Positions 46,450-56,689 of a stretch of 64,000 bases of DNA are shown here, one piece after another. Source of the DNA: Megascapheus bottae (lineage: Eukaryota > Chordata > Mammalia > Rodentia > Geomyidae); assembly GCA_024803745.1 (NCBI GenBank), contig JANJXV010000152.1, forward strand, positions 1,291,501-1,355,500, written 5' to 3'. The translations under genes and the position numbers were made by a program. How positions within the stretch are numbered: position 1 is the first letter of the stretch; every line of letters starts with the position of its first letter. The notes beneath the pieces are model-generated. The model was not told the origin of the DNA and ran no database searches. It worked only from the letters and a program-made list of their open reading frames with translations.

Positions 46450-48629
46450 ATTTCAGTAAAGAATGTTTTTGGGATTTTGATGGAGACTGCATTGAATTTG
46501 TATATCAATATTGGCAGTAAAGCCATTTTCACTATATTGGTTCTCCCTATCCATGAGCATGGGATGTCTTTCCATTTCCTAGTGTCCTCTTTAATTTCTT
46601 TCATTAGGCTTTTATAGTTTTCATTAAATAATTCCTTTACTTCATTGGTTAGGTTAATTCCTAAGTATTTATTTTTGGGGGGTTATTGCGAATGAGATCA
46701 TTTTTTTTGATTTGACCTCTCTTATTGTTGGTGTACAAGAAGGCTACTGACTTCTGAAGGTTAATTTTGTGTCCTGCCACTTTGCTAAAGTGGATTATTA
46801 ATTCTAGGAGTTTGGGAGTGAAGCCTTTTGGGTCCCTCAAGTAGAGGATCATGTCATCTGTGAATAGGGATACTTTAATTTCTTCTTGTCCTATGTGGAT
46901 CCCTTTGATGTCCTTCTCTTGCCTTATTGCTCTGACTAAGGGTCCAGCACTATATTGAATAGAAGTGGAGAGAGTAGGCATTCCTGTCTAGTTCCTGATT
47001 TCAGGGTAAATGTTTCTAGTCTTTCACCATTTACAATAATACTGGCTGTAGGTTTTTCATATATGGCTTTAATTATTTTAAGGAATGTACCTCTTATTCC
47101 TATTTTTTCTAGCGCTTTCAATATGAATGGATTTTGTATTTTGTTAAATGCCTTCTCCTGAGTCCATAGAAATTATCATATTATTCCTATCCTTAGTGTT
47201 TTTGATGTGATGTGTTACATTGATTGATTTGCGAAAGTTAAAACAGTCTTGCATCTGTGGGATAAAGCATACTTGACTACAGTGTATAATTTTTTAAATT
47301 TGTTTCTGGATTCTATTGTATAATATTTTATTGAAAGTTTTGTGTCTGTGTTCATTAGAGAAATAGGTCTGCACTTTACTTTTTTTGTTGGGTTTTTTCC
47401 TGGTTTGGGGAAATTGAGTAATATTAGCTTCATGAAATGACTTTTGTATTGCTCCTTCTGCCTCTACTTCTTGGAAGAGTTACAAGAGTATAGGTGTTAC
47501 TTCATCTTTAAATGTCTTGTAGAATTGCGCAGGGAAACCATCTGGACCTGGGCTCTTTCTCATTGGCATTTCCCTGATTGCTTCCGCAATTTCATTGTAT
47601 GAAACTGGTTGGTTCCATTTATTTACCTCTTCGTTGTTCAGTGTGGGTAGCCTCTATTTATTTAAGAAATCATCCATTTCTATTGGATTTTCTTGTTTCT
47701 TTGAATGTAGGCCCTGCTAGTACTTATTCATTATGGAAAAAATTTCTTGGAAATCAATTGTGATTGTTCCCGGGGTCTCTAATCTTGTTTATTTGAGTAT
47801 CCCCTCTCCTATTTTGATTAATCTGGCCAGGGGTCTGTCTATTTTGTTGACTCTTTCAAAGAACCAACTCTTGGCTTTATTAATTTTGTGTATAGTTGAT
47901 TGTATTTCCATCTCTGATATTTCTGATTTTATTTTGTTATTTCTGTCCCTTTACTTGTTTTAGAATTAACTTTTTCTTGCTCCTCTAGGTGTTTCAGTTT
48001 CTTTTTAGGTTATTTACATGCTCTTCTGTCTTTTAATATACACTCCTAGTGCGGTAAATTTGCCCCTTAAAACTGCCTTTGCTGTGTCCCATAAGTTCCT
48101 TTGTGATTTCTCTTGATTGTCATTACATTCAAGGAACTTTTAATTTCTTTTCTGATCTGATCTGTAACCAGGAATTATTCAGAAATGTCTTGTTCAGTTT
48201 CCAAGTGTTTATATTTGACTTTTACTGCATTGTTCAGAATTAGTCTGACTCCACTCTGCTCAGATGGAATGCATGGGATTCTATCAGTCCTTTTGTACCT
48301 GCTTATGTTTTCTGTATGAACTTTTATATAATCTGTTTTGGAGTGTGTTCCTTGTGCTGCTGAGAAAAATGTAAAAAGTTTTGCCATTGGGTGGAAGAAT
48401 CTGTGTATATCTCTTAAGCCCAGCTGGGCTATGGTGTCATTTAAATCGATGGTTTATTTGCTTAAATTTTCTTTGTTGAGAGTGGCGTATTGAAGTCTCA
48501 CACTATGATTGGGTTTGAGTCTATATGTTCTGTAATTCTAAGAGAGTTTGTTTGACTTATTTGCTGCTCCCATCTTGGAGGAGTAATATTTATAACTGTA
48601 ATATTGTGGGTATGGATTGTACCCTTTAC

Positions 48630-48923
48630 TCATATGTAGTGGCCATCTATATCTTTATGTACTGATTTTACTGAGAAGTTGGTTTTGTCGGAGATTAAGA
48701 TACTCTGGCTTTTTTGCATGGTGCATTGGAATGGAAAATTCTTTCCCATCCTTTCACTTGGATTTTGTTTCTGTATTTTTCTGGTGATGTGGGTCTTTTG
48801 GAGGCAACATGTGGATGGGTCATGTTTCTTAATCCAGTTTGCTGCTCTGTGTCTTTTGATTAGATTGTTCAGCCCATTCACATTTAGGGAAATTATGGAG
48901 AAGTGGTCAGTGTCCATTGTCAT
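48630..48923 (-). pseudogene. L1-B2 ORF2 N-terminus (endonuclease start)
   Basis: A 97-codon frame opening with SIISLNVNGLNN and continuing KRHRAANWIKKHDP, CCLQKTHIT and ILISDKTNF, the usual N-terminal endonuclease text including the catalytic N of NVNG. In the expected QETH motif the glutamate is replaced (QKTH), which would disable metal binding. The frame is lost soon after. Confidence 0.85.
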
Positions 48924-49544
48924 TATTTATATTTACTTCTAAGTTTCTTTCTGTTTTTTTCCCTTTGTCTGTTTAGTAAATTATAGGGAATTGCTTCTTG
49001 ATGGGGATTCTTGATGTTCTGCCATTTGTTCTTGATTAATTAATCTTTTTTGTAATGCTGGTTTAGTGTGCACATATTCATATAGATTCTCTGTGGAGTG
49101 AAATATTCTTGTTTCTCCCTCAAATGTAAATGATAGTTTTGCTGGTTATATCAGTCTGACTTGGCAGTTGTTGGTCTTCAGGACATGAATGATGGGTTTC
49201 CAAGCTTTTCTTGCATTTAGTTTTTGCGTGGAGAGGTGTGCAGTTATTCAAATTTTTGTCGCATTGTAGTATAGCTCTTTCCTAGTTTTAGCAGATTTTA
49301 AGATCAATTCTATGTTATTTGGGTCTAGTGTCTTTACTATGATGTGTCTAGACAAGTTCCTTCTAGGCTCTTTCCTGTTTCAAGTCCTGAAACCTTCAAT
49401 AATGTGAGTATTTTCCCTTTTGAGTTTGGGGAAATTCTCTGCTATGATTTTAGTGAACTAGTGTTGCATTCCTTTGTCCTGGAACTCGGCCCACTGATTG
49501 ATCCCAATTATACGAAGATTAGATTTCTCAACTGCATCTGCCAG

Positions 49545-49976
49545 TTACTGCAGTTCTCTTTTGTGAATTCTGACTGATTGCTCCAGACTGACTGAAATGG
49601 AGAATAGGACATAAGGAATGGAAGATAGAATGCAAGAGCTGGAGCAGAGAATCATAAATCTGTTGCTTAATGCATCCATTTTTGCTTGAATTGTGGACAC
49701 TGAGCTGCACATGTCTGATGAGAGGGTATTAATCTTTGCTTCCATCTCTCTTTTGAATTCGAGGAGATCTTTGGTAATTCCCTGATTATGTGCACGGAAT
49801 TGTTTTTTGGAATTCTGCTTTATTTCTTCAGTCATGTCCATTATCATCTCCTTGAATAGAGTGATACTTCGTGTCTCTTTAGGTGTCATTTCTTGGGCTG
49901 GTGACATCTCTCTGGTCCCCTCGCTCTTGTTTCCTATTGGGCTTTGTGTGGGACTTTGATTAATTATGTGTATCAT
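49545..49976 (-). pseudogene. L1-B2 ORF1 N-terminal part
   Basis: A 143-codon frame with a polar N-terminus (about residues 1-35), then the charged coiled coil (LLEFKREMEAKINTLSSDM, VSTIQAKMDALSNR), ending in a frameshifted stretch where an insertion of about 40 bp near 49596-49640 repeats local sequence. It matches the 21251-20997 frame of the B1 block, so the two lineage-B copies share this ORF1 type. Confidence 0.8.
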
Positions 49977-50599
49977 AATACGTTGTTGTGCTTTTCAAGG
50001 CATCGAGGATAGTTTCAGTGGCTGGAGAAGGGGGCTGTTGGGGGAAGGGACAGGATTCTGAATTCCTTGCCGCTCTGCACTTGCCAGTCTTTCTTAGGTG
50101 AGGTGGAGGGGGCTGGGTTAAGTTCTGTTGCTCGCCACCAGCTCTGCTTTCCCGATGGGTAGTGCAACCCTTTGGGCTACTTACTGATGGGGTTAGATGT
50201 GACTTGCTGTGTCGTGTTGGAGGATCATTTGCTTCCCCTCTGGTCTCCATCGCCATGTTTGCTGTCTGCGCCACAGTCTGTGAAAGATTCTGCTTTGGGA
50301 TTCTGCCTCTTGTTGGCATTGCTGAAGTTTGTAGATTCCCGGGCCGGCGCCCTCTGCCACAACTTTCGCAGCTTGGAGCCTGGAGCGAGAGGTGGGGAAG
50401 GGGTCCTCACTTTTCTAATTCTTTGAGAACACTGGATTTAAGCTTTATCTGAATTTCTTTTCTGGTTTTGGTACTTGTAGGTTGATTCTTCAATTTGTTG
50501 TTGTGGATTTCTAAAGGTACTTAAGAAATCCCTGAATCTCTATTTTTGTGGGAGAGAGTTTGTCTGCCTCCCTATTGTCTTGGCGCTATCTTCAACCTC

Positions 50600-50903
50600 A
50601 GTCTGATTTGTACTTTTGTTCAGTCACTTGGTGGGTCTGTCTTTCAGTCGGTCAGTTAGTTGTGGGCTTGCACAGGGCTTGGGGTCTGTCCCTCAGTTCC
50701 TCTGGATTCCGGAGTAGCGCTGTGCCATTGGAGATGGAGTGCCGTGGCTGATTTTGGGGGTGGTTGATCAGCGAGAGGAAAGAAGGGGTCAGGCACACTT
50801 TCCTGCATGGGCAGGCCGGGAAGCGGGACCTTCAGATCTTATAACCTGGAGTAGCTAAGATAAGTGGTGCGAGCTGGTGACACCCGGCTCCCCGGTTTCA
50901 ACA
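50600..50903 (+). other. 5' flank of TRIM43-like copy 1
   Basis: Bases 50605-50845 match, in order, the region upstream of copy 2 (55025-55230 read on the minus strand): GTCTGTCTTTCAGTCGGTCA, GAAGGGGTCAGGCACACTT and GGACCTTCAGATCT have clear partners. About 45 bp just before the ATG (50848-50894) is a B1-type SINE head in antisense. L1-B2 ends directly at the left edge, so the rest of the shared flank is absent. Confidence 0.65.
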
Positions 50904-51880
50904 ATGGACAGTGACACTCTGCATCCTTTCCAGGAGGAGCTGAGCTGAGCTGTCTGCAGAAATACCTTCCTAGACCCAATCACCATACACTGTGGCCACA
51001 GTTTCTGTAGACCTTATTTCTGCCTGTCCTGGGAAGAAAGGAAGACACTCCCAGGAAGGTGATCTGCCTGCAGAGAACCCACCCAGCAGGGAGACCTCAA
51101 GTCCAACTTCTATCGGAAGAGCTTGGCGGCCTTTGCCAGAAAAGCCAGCCTCTGGCGATTCCTGAGCTCTGAGGAACACAATTGTGGCCCACACAAGGAG
51201 ACAAGGTATATTCTATACCAGGTGGACAAGGATTTGCTCTGTCCACATCGCTCCCGTTCTTAGGAGCATGAGTCTCACAGACACTGTCCAATTTAGAGGG
51301 CTGCAGAAGAGCACTGGGAGGCCATTTTTAAGCAGATGCCAAGCATCTGGAACAAGATACAAGAAAACCAGAGGAACATCACAAGAACAGGAGACTCATC
51401 ATACAGTGGGTTCGCTATGTGAAACTGTACTGAGGGACCACCAGGAGGTTTTTGCAATGCTGGATTTAGAATGCCACGAGGAGGAAAAGCAGTATTCAGA
51501 GACTTCTCAGCCAAGGAAGACAGGTTTTAGGGCAACTCAGCCAAATGGAGACTCAGATGATTCAGAAGAGGCGCCACCTCAGAGAAACCTACCAGGAGCT
51601 GATCCAGATGTATCAGAAGCCATACCTGGAACTTCTCTGGGCTGTCGACGTGACAATGGAGAGTTGTAAGGAAGTGCTGGCCTTCATGCCTGGCCCTCTG
51701 AAGCCACAGCTCAGTGCTCTTCCAGTCCCTGGAGTCCTGGAGAGACTCAACCAGTACCAAGTGGGAATTTCCTTGTGAGAGGCTGCCTGGAATCAAGAAG
51801 GGCCTCAACACCGATGCACAAGGTTAGACCCGCCAGTGAAGATGGGCTTGGGAATCCTGCTGAACACTGAATTGGCCATA
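50904..51880 (+). pseudogene. TRIM43-like pseudogene, copy 1 (SPRY lost)
   Basis: TRIM43-family proteins are RING/B-box/coiled-coil/PRY-SPRY proteins expressed in early embryos. Translation from the ATG at 50904 begins MDSDTLHPFQEEL, and a TGA follows at codon 15. RING text then continues ([26 protein letters not shown]), followed by the family link to the B-box (ARKASLWRFLSSEEHNCG, about 51130), the coiled coil (about 51340-51640, partly frameshifted) and the start of PRY (ERLNQYQVGISL, 51740-51775). The SPRY domain is missing: text breaks off at about 51858 and resumes near 51885 in 3' flank sequence. There are no introns between domains, so this is a retrocopy or a duplicate of one. Confidence 0.82.
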
Positions 51881-51884
51881 GTGC

Positions 51885-52065
51885 TCCTGGAATAACTGTC
51901 TGTTGATTTGGGATGGTGATAACTTGTGAGATGAGGGCAAGGCTCAAGGGGTGAAGACAATGCCCAACAGAGTTTCCTAAGGAGTTCCAAAAAAAACCTG
52001 AAGGATGACGTCGCATTAACTTGACATATACTCCCTCAACTATTTTTAGTAAACATAGGCCATGG
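51885..52065 (+). repeat. shared TRIM 3' flank block (copy 1 side)
   Basis: The block (GATGGTGATAACTTGTGAGA, CCAACAGAGTTTCCTAAGGA, TTGACATATACTCCCTCA) recurs in inverted orientation at about 53000-53175 and at 56005-56140. It appears to be 3' flank or 3' UTR sequence associated with the TRIM units. Confidence 0.7.
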
Positions 52066-52123
52066 TTCCCCTGGCTTACCAGTCGGTTGAGTGGGGATGA
52101 TGATAACTTGTGAGATTGGTTCT

Positions 52124-52262
52124 CGGCTGTGGCTCGAGTGGCACAGGGCTAGCCTGGAGACCAGAAGGACTCAGGGCAGACCCTGGTTCGATGCTAGCAC
52201 CAAAACCGATCGAACGACTGAACCATCAAGCGATCAAATAAAAGACCAAACCAAGGATAAAC
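52124..52262 (+). mobile_element. ID-type SINE in D1
   Basis: CTGTGGCTCGAGTGGCACAG is A-box-like and CCCTGGTTCGATGCTAGC is B-box-like. A long A/C-rich tail built from short GATC/AAC-containing repeats follows. The same subfamily sits at 55148 in D2. Confidence 0.75.
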
Positions 52263-52269
52263 AAGAATG

Positions 52270-52560
52270 AAAAGAGCCGATATTACTGCTCTCACAGACA
52301 GTAAAGCTCTCCAAGCTCCCAAGCAGATGATCTTGCTGGGGTAGCCCTTTCTCTGAGAGGCCTGAGAAGCTGACCAGGGCTCTTATTTATGCTGAGAAGG
52401 GCTGCGCTCCAGGAAGGTATTTCAACAATGCACCTGTGCCAGTAGAGTTGATTTACATATCAATAGGTGCTGGAATTCGCATCTCATCAGCAGCAACACC
52501 TTTCAATTCCTTTTTCAGGCAAAAAGGCTTCTAACCACTTTTTTCTTCACTGTTCATTTC
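52270..52560 (-). promoter_or_regulatory. LTR-like segment with TATA-like box (D1)
   Basis: Read on the minus strand this segment has CAGCATAAATAAGAGC (about 52378-52393), a good TATA-type core, followed by a moderately GC-rich stretch, and is conserved at the same place in D2. It could be an old LTR, but I see no TG/CA ends or target duplication. In D1 it faces towards TRIM copy 1, and copy 1 is read on the opposite strand. Confidence 0.4.
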
Positions 52561-52639
52561 AGTTGAATTTTCAGTGAAAGTGAGTTTTTACCAGCATGGC
52601 CAAAATGCTTTCTTTTCTTCCCTTTTCTTCCATTTTCTT

Positions 52640-52893
52640 GTCTGGTTTTTGCTTGCTCGCTTGCTTGCTTGCTTTCTTTGTGGGTTATGGGGCTGGAACT
52701 CTGGGCACTGTCCCTGAACACTTCAGCTGAAGGCTACTGCCTTACCCCTGGAGCCAAAGCACAACTTCCCATTTTCTAATGATTCATTGTTGGTGAGAAT
52801 TTCAGTTCCTGTAGTTGTCAAGCTGGCTTTAAACTGCAGTCATCAGATCTCAGACTCCTGCGTATCTAGGATGTATAGACTTAAGACACCCCT
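52640..52893 (-). mobile_element. dimeric B1/ID-like SINE in D1
   Basis: In sense: a B1-like arm (ACATCCTAGATACGCAGGAG, GAGATCTGATGACTGCAG), a linker, then an ID-like arm (GTGCTTTGGCTCCAGGGGTA, GGGACAGTGCCCAGAG) and a tail that on this strand is a GCTT repeat (52650-52676). Its counterpart is at 55620-55885. Confidence 0.8.
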
Positions 52894-53338
52894 CCCCAAC
52901 CCGTCATTTATCCTCTCCCTCCCCCAACTCATTTCTCTCTGTCTCTTACTTTATGATTTATCCACACAACGTGGGAACACTCAGTGGAAACATCCATTGT
53001 ACCTCATGCTTACTAAAGTTATCTGAGGGAGTATATGTCAAGTTAATGGTGCATCCTCCTGTAGTTTATTTTTGGACCTCCTTACGAAACTCTGTTGGAC
53101 ATGGTCTCCACATCTTGAGCCCTGCCCACATCACACAAGTTATCACCATCTCAACTCAATAGACAGGTAAGCCAGGAGCAGCAGGGCCTGTCATCTCAGC
53201 TTGGGGAAAGCATGAACATGCGGATTTCAGTCAGCTTTGTCTTGTAATGTGATACCAAGGAATGGGATCCAGCTAGGGAAGCACTCCATTCCAGTGGGCC
53301 AATCGACCGGAGTCTGTAATTGCTTGCCTATTTGATGG

Positions 53339-53530
53339 TTTCTTTTTTTTTTGGTTATGGTTTTCTTTGTTTTTTGTTTGGTGTTCCTGTTTTTCTGTTT
53401 AGAGTTTTGGGGGAGGAGTCGTTCACTTTTTGTCTTTTTGTTTCATTTGGGGTGGGGTTTGTTTTTCCCTTGTTGTTGCGTTGTTTTGGCTTTTGTTTTT
53501 GGAAGAGGCTCCTGTGTATGGCATGGTCCA
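53339..53530. repeat. T/G-rich (A-rich on minus) low-complexity tract
   Basis: About 190 bp of T-runs with G on the plus strand, hence an A-rich tract just downstream of TRIM copy 2 in its sense. It could be an expanded retrocopy poly-A tail or simply low-complexity DNA; D2 has no equivalent. Confidence 0.6.
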
Positions 53531-53689
53531 TTTTGGACTTTGATCATACTGTTGACCTTTCCCCATAGCTGAGAAAACAGGCAACTGAGCCCCTGGCTTA
53601 CCTGTTGGTTGAGTTTGTATGGCAATATCTTGTGAGACCTGTTCTCGGGTGTGGAGTTCCCAATACATGGAAAGGCTCTCCACTCACTG

Positions 53690-55024
53690 CAATGGGTTGC
53701 CCCTGTGAAAAATGGGCCTGACCAGCAATTAGAGAATGCTATTGGGGTATTTCCAGATAGGGGAACATTTTGCGACATTCCAAAAGCTCACACTACCCCT
53801 GTCCAGGTCCCGGGACACCCCAACCAGGTTCAGAGGCATCTCCATGTAGTGAGACACAAGTGGAGAAGTGGTGAAAAGACTGACGTAGGTGTTGGATTTC
53901 ATAGGTATGAGGAGAAACAGGTACTGAGATTCATCCATGGGGAGGTTTCTCCCTACCGACGCGTCCCTACAGAGTCCTAGAGCACAGGTGGAAGAACCAT
54001 TGGCACTGAGCTCCCAGTAATGTTTCCCAGAGCTGAAGACCTGTGCCCAGAAGTTAGTCAAGTCCATGGAGTGTTCAGCAGGATTCCCAAGCATGTCTTC
54101 ATGGGTGGGTCCAACATCTTGCATAGGAGCGGGTGGCTCATCTTAATTGCAGGCAGCCTCTTGCAAGGAAATGCCCACTCGGTTCTGGTTGAGTCTTTCC
54201 AGTACTCCAGGGACTGGAAGAGCACTGAGCTGTGGCCACAGGGGACCGGGCATGAAGGTCAGCACTTCCTTACAACTCTCCATTGTCAAGTCGAAAGCCT
54301 GGAGAAGTTCCAACTCTGGCTTCTGGTCTGGATCAGTTCCTGGTAGGTTTCTCTGAGGGGGTGCCTCTTCTGAATCATCTGGGTCTCCATTTGGCTGAGT
54401 TGCCCTAAAGCTTGTCTTCCTTGGCTGAGAAGTCTCTGTGAATGCTGCTTTTCCTCCTCGTGGGGTTCCTGAACCAGCATTGCAAAAACCTCTTGGTGTT
54501 CCCTTGGTACAGTTTCACATAGGGAAGCCACTGGATGATGAGTCTCTTGTTCTTGTGATGTTCCTCTGGTTTTCTTGTATCTTGTTCCAGGTGGTTGACA
54601 TCTGCTTGCAAATGGCCTCCCGGTGCTCTTCAGCAGCCCTTTCCATTGGATGGTGGCTGTGGAACTTGTGCTCCTGAGAGCGGGAGCACTTCAGAAAAAC
54701 CAGATTCTTGTCCACCTGGCAGAAGATGTGCCTTGTCTATTTTGTTGGCCACAATTTTGATCCTCAGAACTCAGGAATCGCCAGAGGCTAGCTTATCTGG
54801 CAAGGCTCAGCAGGCTCTGCAGAATGACATTGGAGATTAGGTCTCCCTGCTGTGTGGGAGGGAGAACAGGTTTCTGGGAGGGTCTGCCATTCTTCCCAGG
54901 ACACACAGAGACAAGGTCAACAGAAACTGTGGCCACAGCCTAAGGTGACTGGATATGGGAAGGTATTTCTGCAGATGGCGCAGCTCACGTCCTTCTGGAG
55001 GGCTTGCATACTGTTGCTGTCCAT
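53690..55024 (-). pseudogene. TRIM43-like pseudogene, copy 2 (full-length, intronless)
   Basis: Starting at the ATG at 55024 (MDSNSMQALQKDVSCAICRN), about 1,335 bp hold every domain of a TRIM43-type protein without introns: RING (CAICRNTF, GCGHSFC, 55000-54920), B-box ([20 protein letters not shown], about 54700-54640), coiled coil (54600-54290) and PRY-SPRY (54124-53690, with FSSGKHYWELS and YVSLFTTSPLVSHYMEMPL). The length equals the family norm of about 445 codons. Lesions: TGA directly after GHSFC, TAA in the linker, and frameshifts in the linker, the coiled coil and the last 30 residues. The SPRY frame is the best kept part (131 codons). It is most likely a processed retrocopy later duplicated with its flanks. 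Confidence 0.85.
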
Positions 55025-55147
55025 CATTTGGACTGGGGATCCGGGACTGAGATCTGAATGTCCAGCTTCCTGGTCTGCCTGCACAGGAATGCACGCCTGA
55101 CCCCCTTCACTCCTCCCTCCGTTCAACCACCTGGTAAGCAGCCACGG

Positions 55148-55300
55148 CGCTGTGGCTCCAGTGGCACAGGGCTAGCCTAGAGCACAGAGGGCTTCAAGGG
55201 TATCCCTAGGCCCGTGTGCTAGCCTCACAACTGACCGAGACGGACCATCTGACCAAAAGACCAACCCACAAAGCGACCAGATAAAAGACCAAGCCAAAGA
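55148..55300 (+). mobile_element. ID-type SINE in D2
   Basis: GCTGTGGCTCCAGTGGCACA and GGGCTAGCCTAGAGCACAGA match the D1 SINE; the B-box part is more decayed and an A/C-rich tail follows. Confidence 0.7.
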
Positions 55301-55319
55301 TCAAAAAGAATGAAATGAT

Positions 55320-55610
55320 CAGAACCTAACACTCTCACACTTAGCAGCTGTATCCAAGCACCCAACGTGGATGGTCTCGCTGGGGTGGCCTTTTCTCCAA
55401 GAGGGCTTAGGGGCCAACAGGTGCTCTTATTTATGCTGATATGTGCTGGGCCCCAGGAAGAGATTTCAACAATGCTCCTGTGCCAGGCCACCTGATTTAC
55501 ATATCACATCATTAACTTATTTCAATTCCTTTTACAGGCAAATGCTTCTGACCACTCCTTTCTACACTGGCCTTTTCAGGTGAATCTTCAGTTCATGGCC
55601 AAAAGGCTTT
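55320..55610 (-). promoter_or_regulatory. LTR-like segment with TATA-like box (D2), upstream of TRIM copy 2
   Basis: Minus-strand CAGCATAAATAAGAGC at about 55424-55439 lies 400 bp upstream of the TRIM copy 2 start and points towards it. Sequence and spacing match D1. It is a candidate promoter or LTR for the TRIM unit; its function is inference. Confidence 0.42.
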
Positions 55611-55619
55611 CTTTTTTTC

Positions 55620-55885
55620 TTCCCCTTTCTGCCTTTTGCTTGTCTGGTTTCTTTGCTTGCTTGCTTGTTTGCTTTGTGGGTTATGGGGCTTGAACTCTTG
55701 ACACTGTCTCTGAAATCTTCAGCTCAAGTCTACTGCCCTACCCCTGAAGCCACAGCCCAACTTCCAATTTTCTAATGATTTATTGGAGGTGAGAATCTCA
55801 GGTCCTGTAGTTGCCATGCTGGCTTTGAACTGCAGTCCCTAGATCTCAGCCTCCTGAGTAACTAGGGTGTACAGACTTGAGTCAC
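55620..55885 (-). mobile_element. dimeric B1/ID-like SINE in D2
   Basis: Counterpart of 52640-52893 at the same place in the duplicated unit; the tail is again a GCTT repeat (55644-55670). Sharing of this SINE shows that it predates the duplication. Confidence 0.8.
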
Positions 55886-56140
55886 CCCTCCCCAACCCAT
55901 CTTTTATCTTCCTCCCACCCCCAGCTCATTTCTCTCCATCTCTTACTTTATGACTTATCCACACAAGGTAGGGAAGCTCGGTGGAAACCTTCATTGTACC
56001 TTGTGTTTACTAAAGATAGCTGAGGGAGTGTATGTCAAGTTAGTGGGCCATCTGCCTACATTTTATTTTTGGAACTCCTTAGGAACCTCTGTTGGGCATG
56101 GTGCAGATTTCCCTACACCTGGAAATGCTCTCCACTCTTC

Positions 56141-56628
56141 TTTAATTCCTTGATTTCCATTTGCTTCTGTAGCTAAGCACCTTTACTCTTATTGGCCGTT
56201 TGTTGGAGTTTGGTCTGCTTTTTGATTGTGGAATCTATGAATTTGTCAATTTTTCTTTGAAAATCCTTTATTATGGCCTACTTTATGGCTTTTTCTGGTT
56301 CATGTATCTCCTTGTTTATGGTTACCTCTTGTTTAATTATTTCTTCCTCCCTTATCTCTTTCTGTATGTTTTCATACTTTTAATTAATCATGTTTATCAA
56401 TTGTATTTGTATGGCATTTAGATGACCCTCCTCTAGTTTTACCATTGACTGCTCTATTGCCTGTGGAGATGATGTTCCTTGATTTAACATTTTTCTTGAG
56501 TTTCTTGATCTACTCATTTGAAAATGGGAGCAAGACTGATACTGCACAAGATTACAGTTTTTAAGATATAACCAACCCAGAGCTCTTTAGCTGACCAGAC
56601 AATAGATGTTCACAATTTTAGATTGGTA

Positions 56629-56689
<61 letters not shown>

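Larger units (their letters stand above)
44755..50598 (-). mobile_element. LINE-1 lineage B, near full length (L1-B2)
   Basis: Minus-strand partner of B1 with both ends: the 3' UTR at about 44755-45250 and the 5' end at GGCGCTATCTTC (50589-50600). ORF2 starts at about 48923 (MTMDTDHFSIISLNVNG) and is broken throughout; the catalytic box is changed to FTDDMILYL (about 46870). ORF1 spans about 49050-49976. Its leader is shortened: the part equivalent to 21370-22120 in B1 is missing at about 49980-50020. It contains a 109-bp nested insertion at 46325. I see no clear target duplication. Confidence 0.88.
52066..53175. repeat. duplicated flank unit D1 (about 1.1 kb)
   Basis: D1 and D2 (55140-56140) carry the same parts in the same order: an ID SINE, an LTR-like segment, a dimeric SINE in antisense, a C/T-rich stretch (CACCCCTCCCCAACCC) and the TRIM 3' flank block. 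Divergence by eye is about 10-15 percent. The units lie in direct orientation on either side of TRIM copy 2. Confidence 0.78.
55140..56140. repeat. duplicated flank unit D2 (about 1.0 kb)
   Basis: Direct partner of D1. It lies upstream of TRIM copy 2 in that gene's sense, while D1 lies downstream. It ends at GGAAATGCTCTCCACTC, which also matches the end of TRIM copy 2 (53664-53682); beyond that point sequence switches abruptly to L1-A6. Confidence 0.78.

Noticed and set aside
53320..53572. Hydrophobic plus-strand frame resembling a membrane protein
   Set aside because: It is the translation of a T/G-rich low-complexity tract (Phe, Leu, Val, Cys only).
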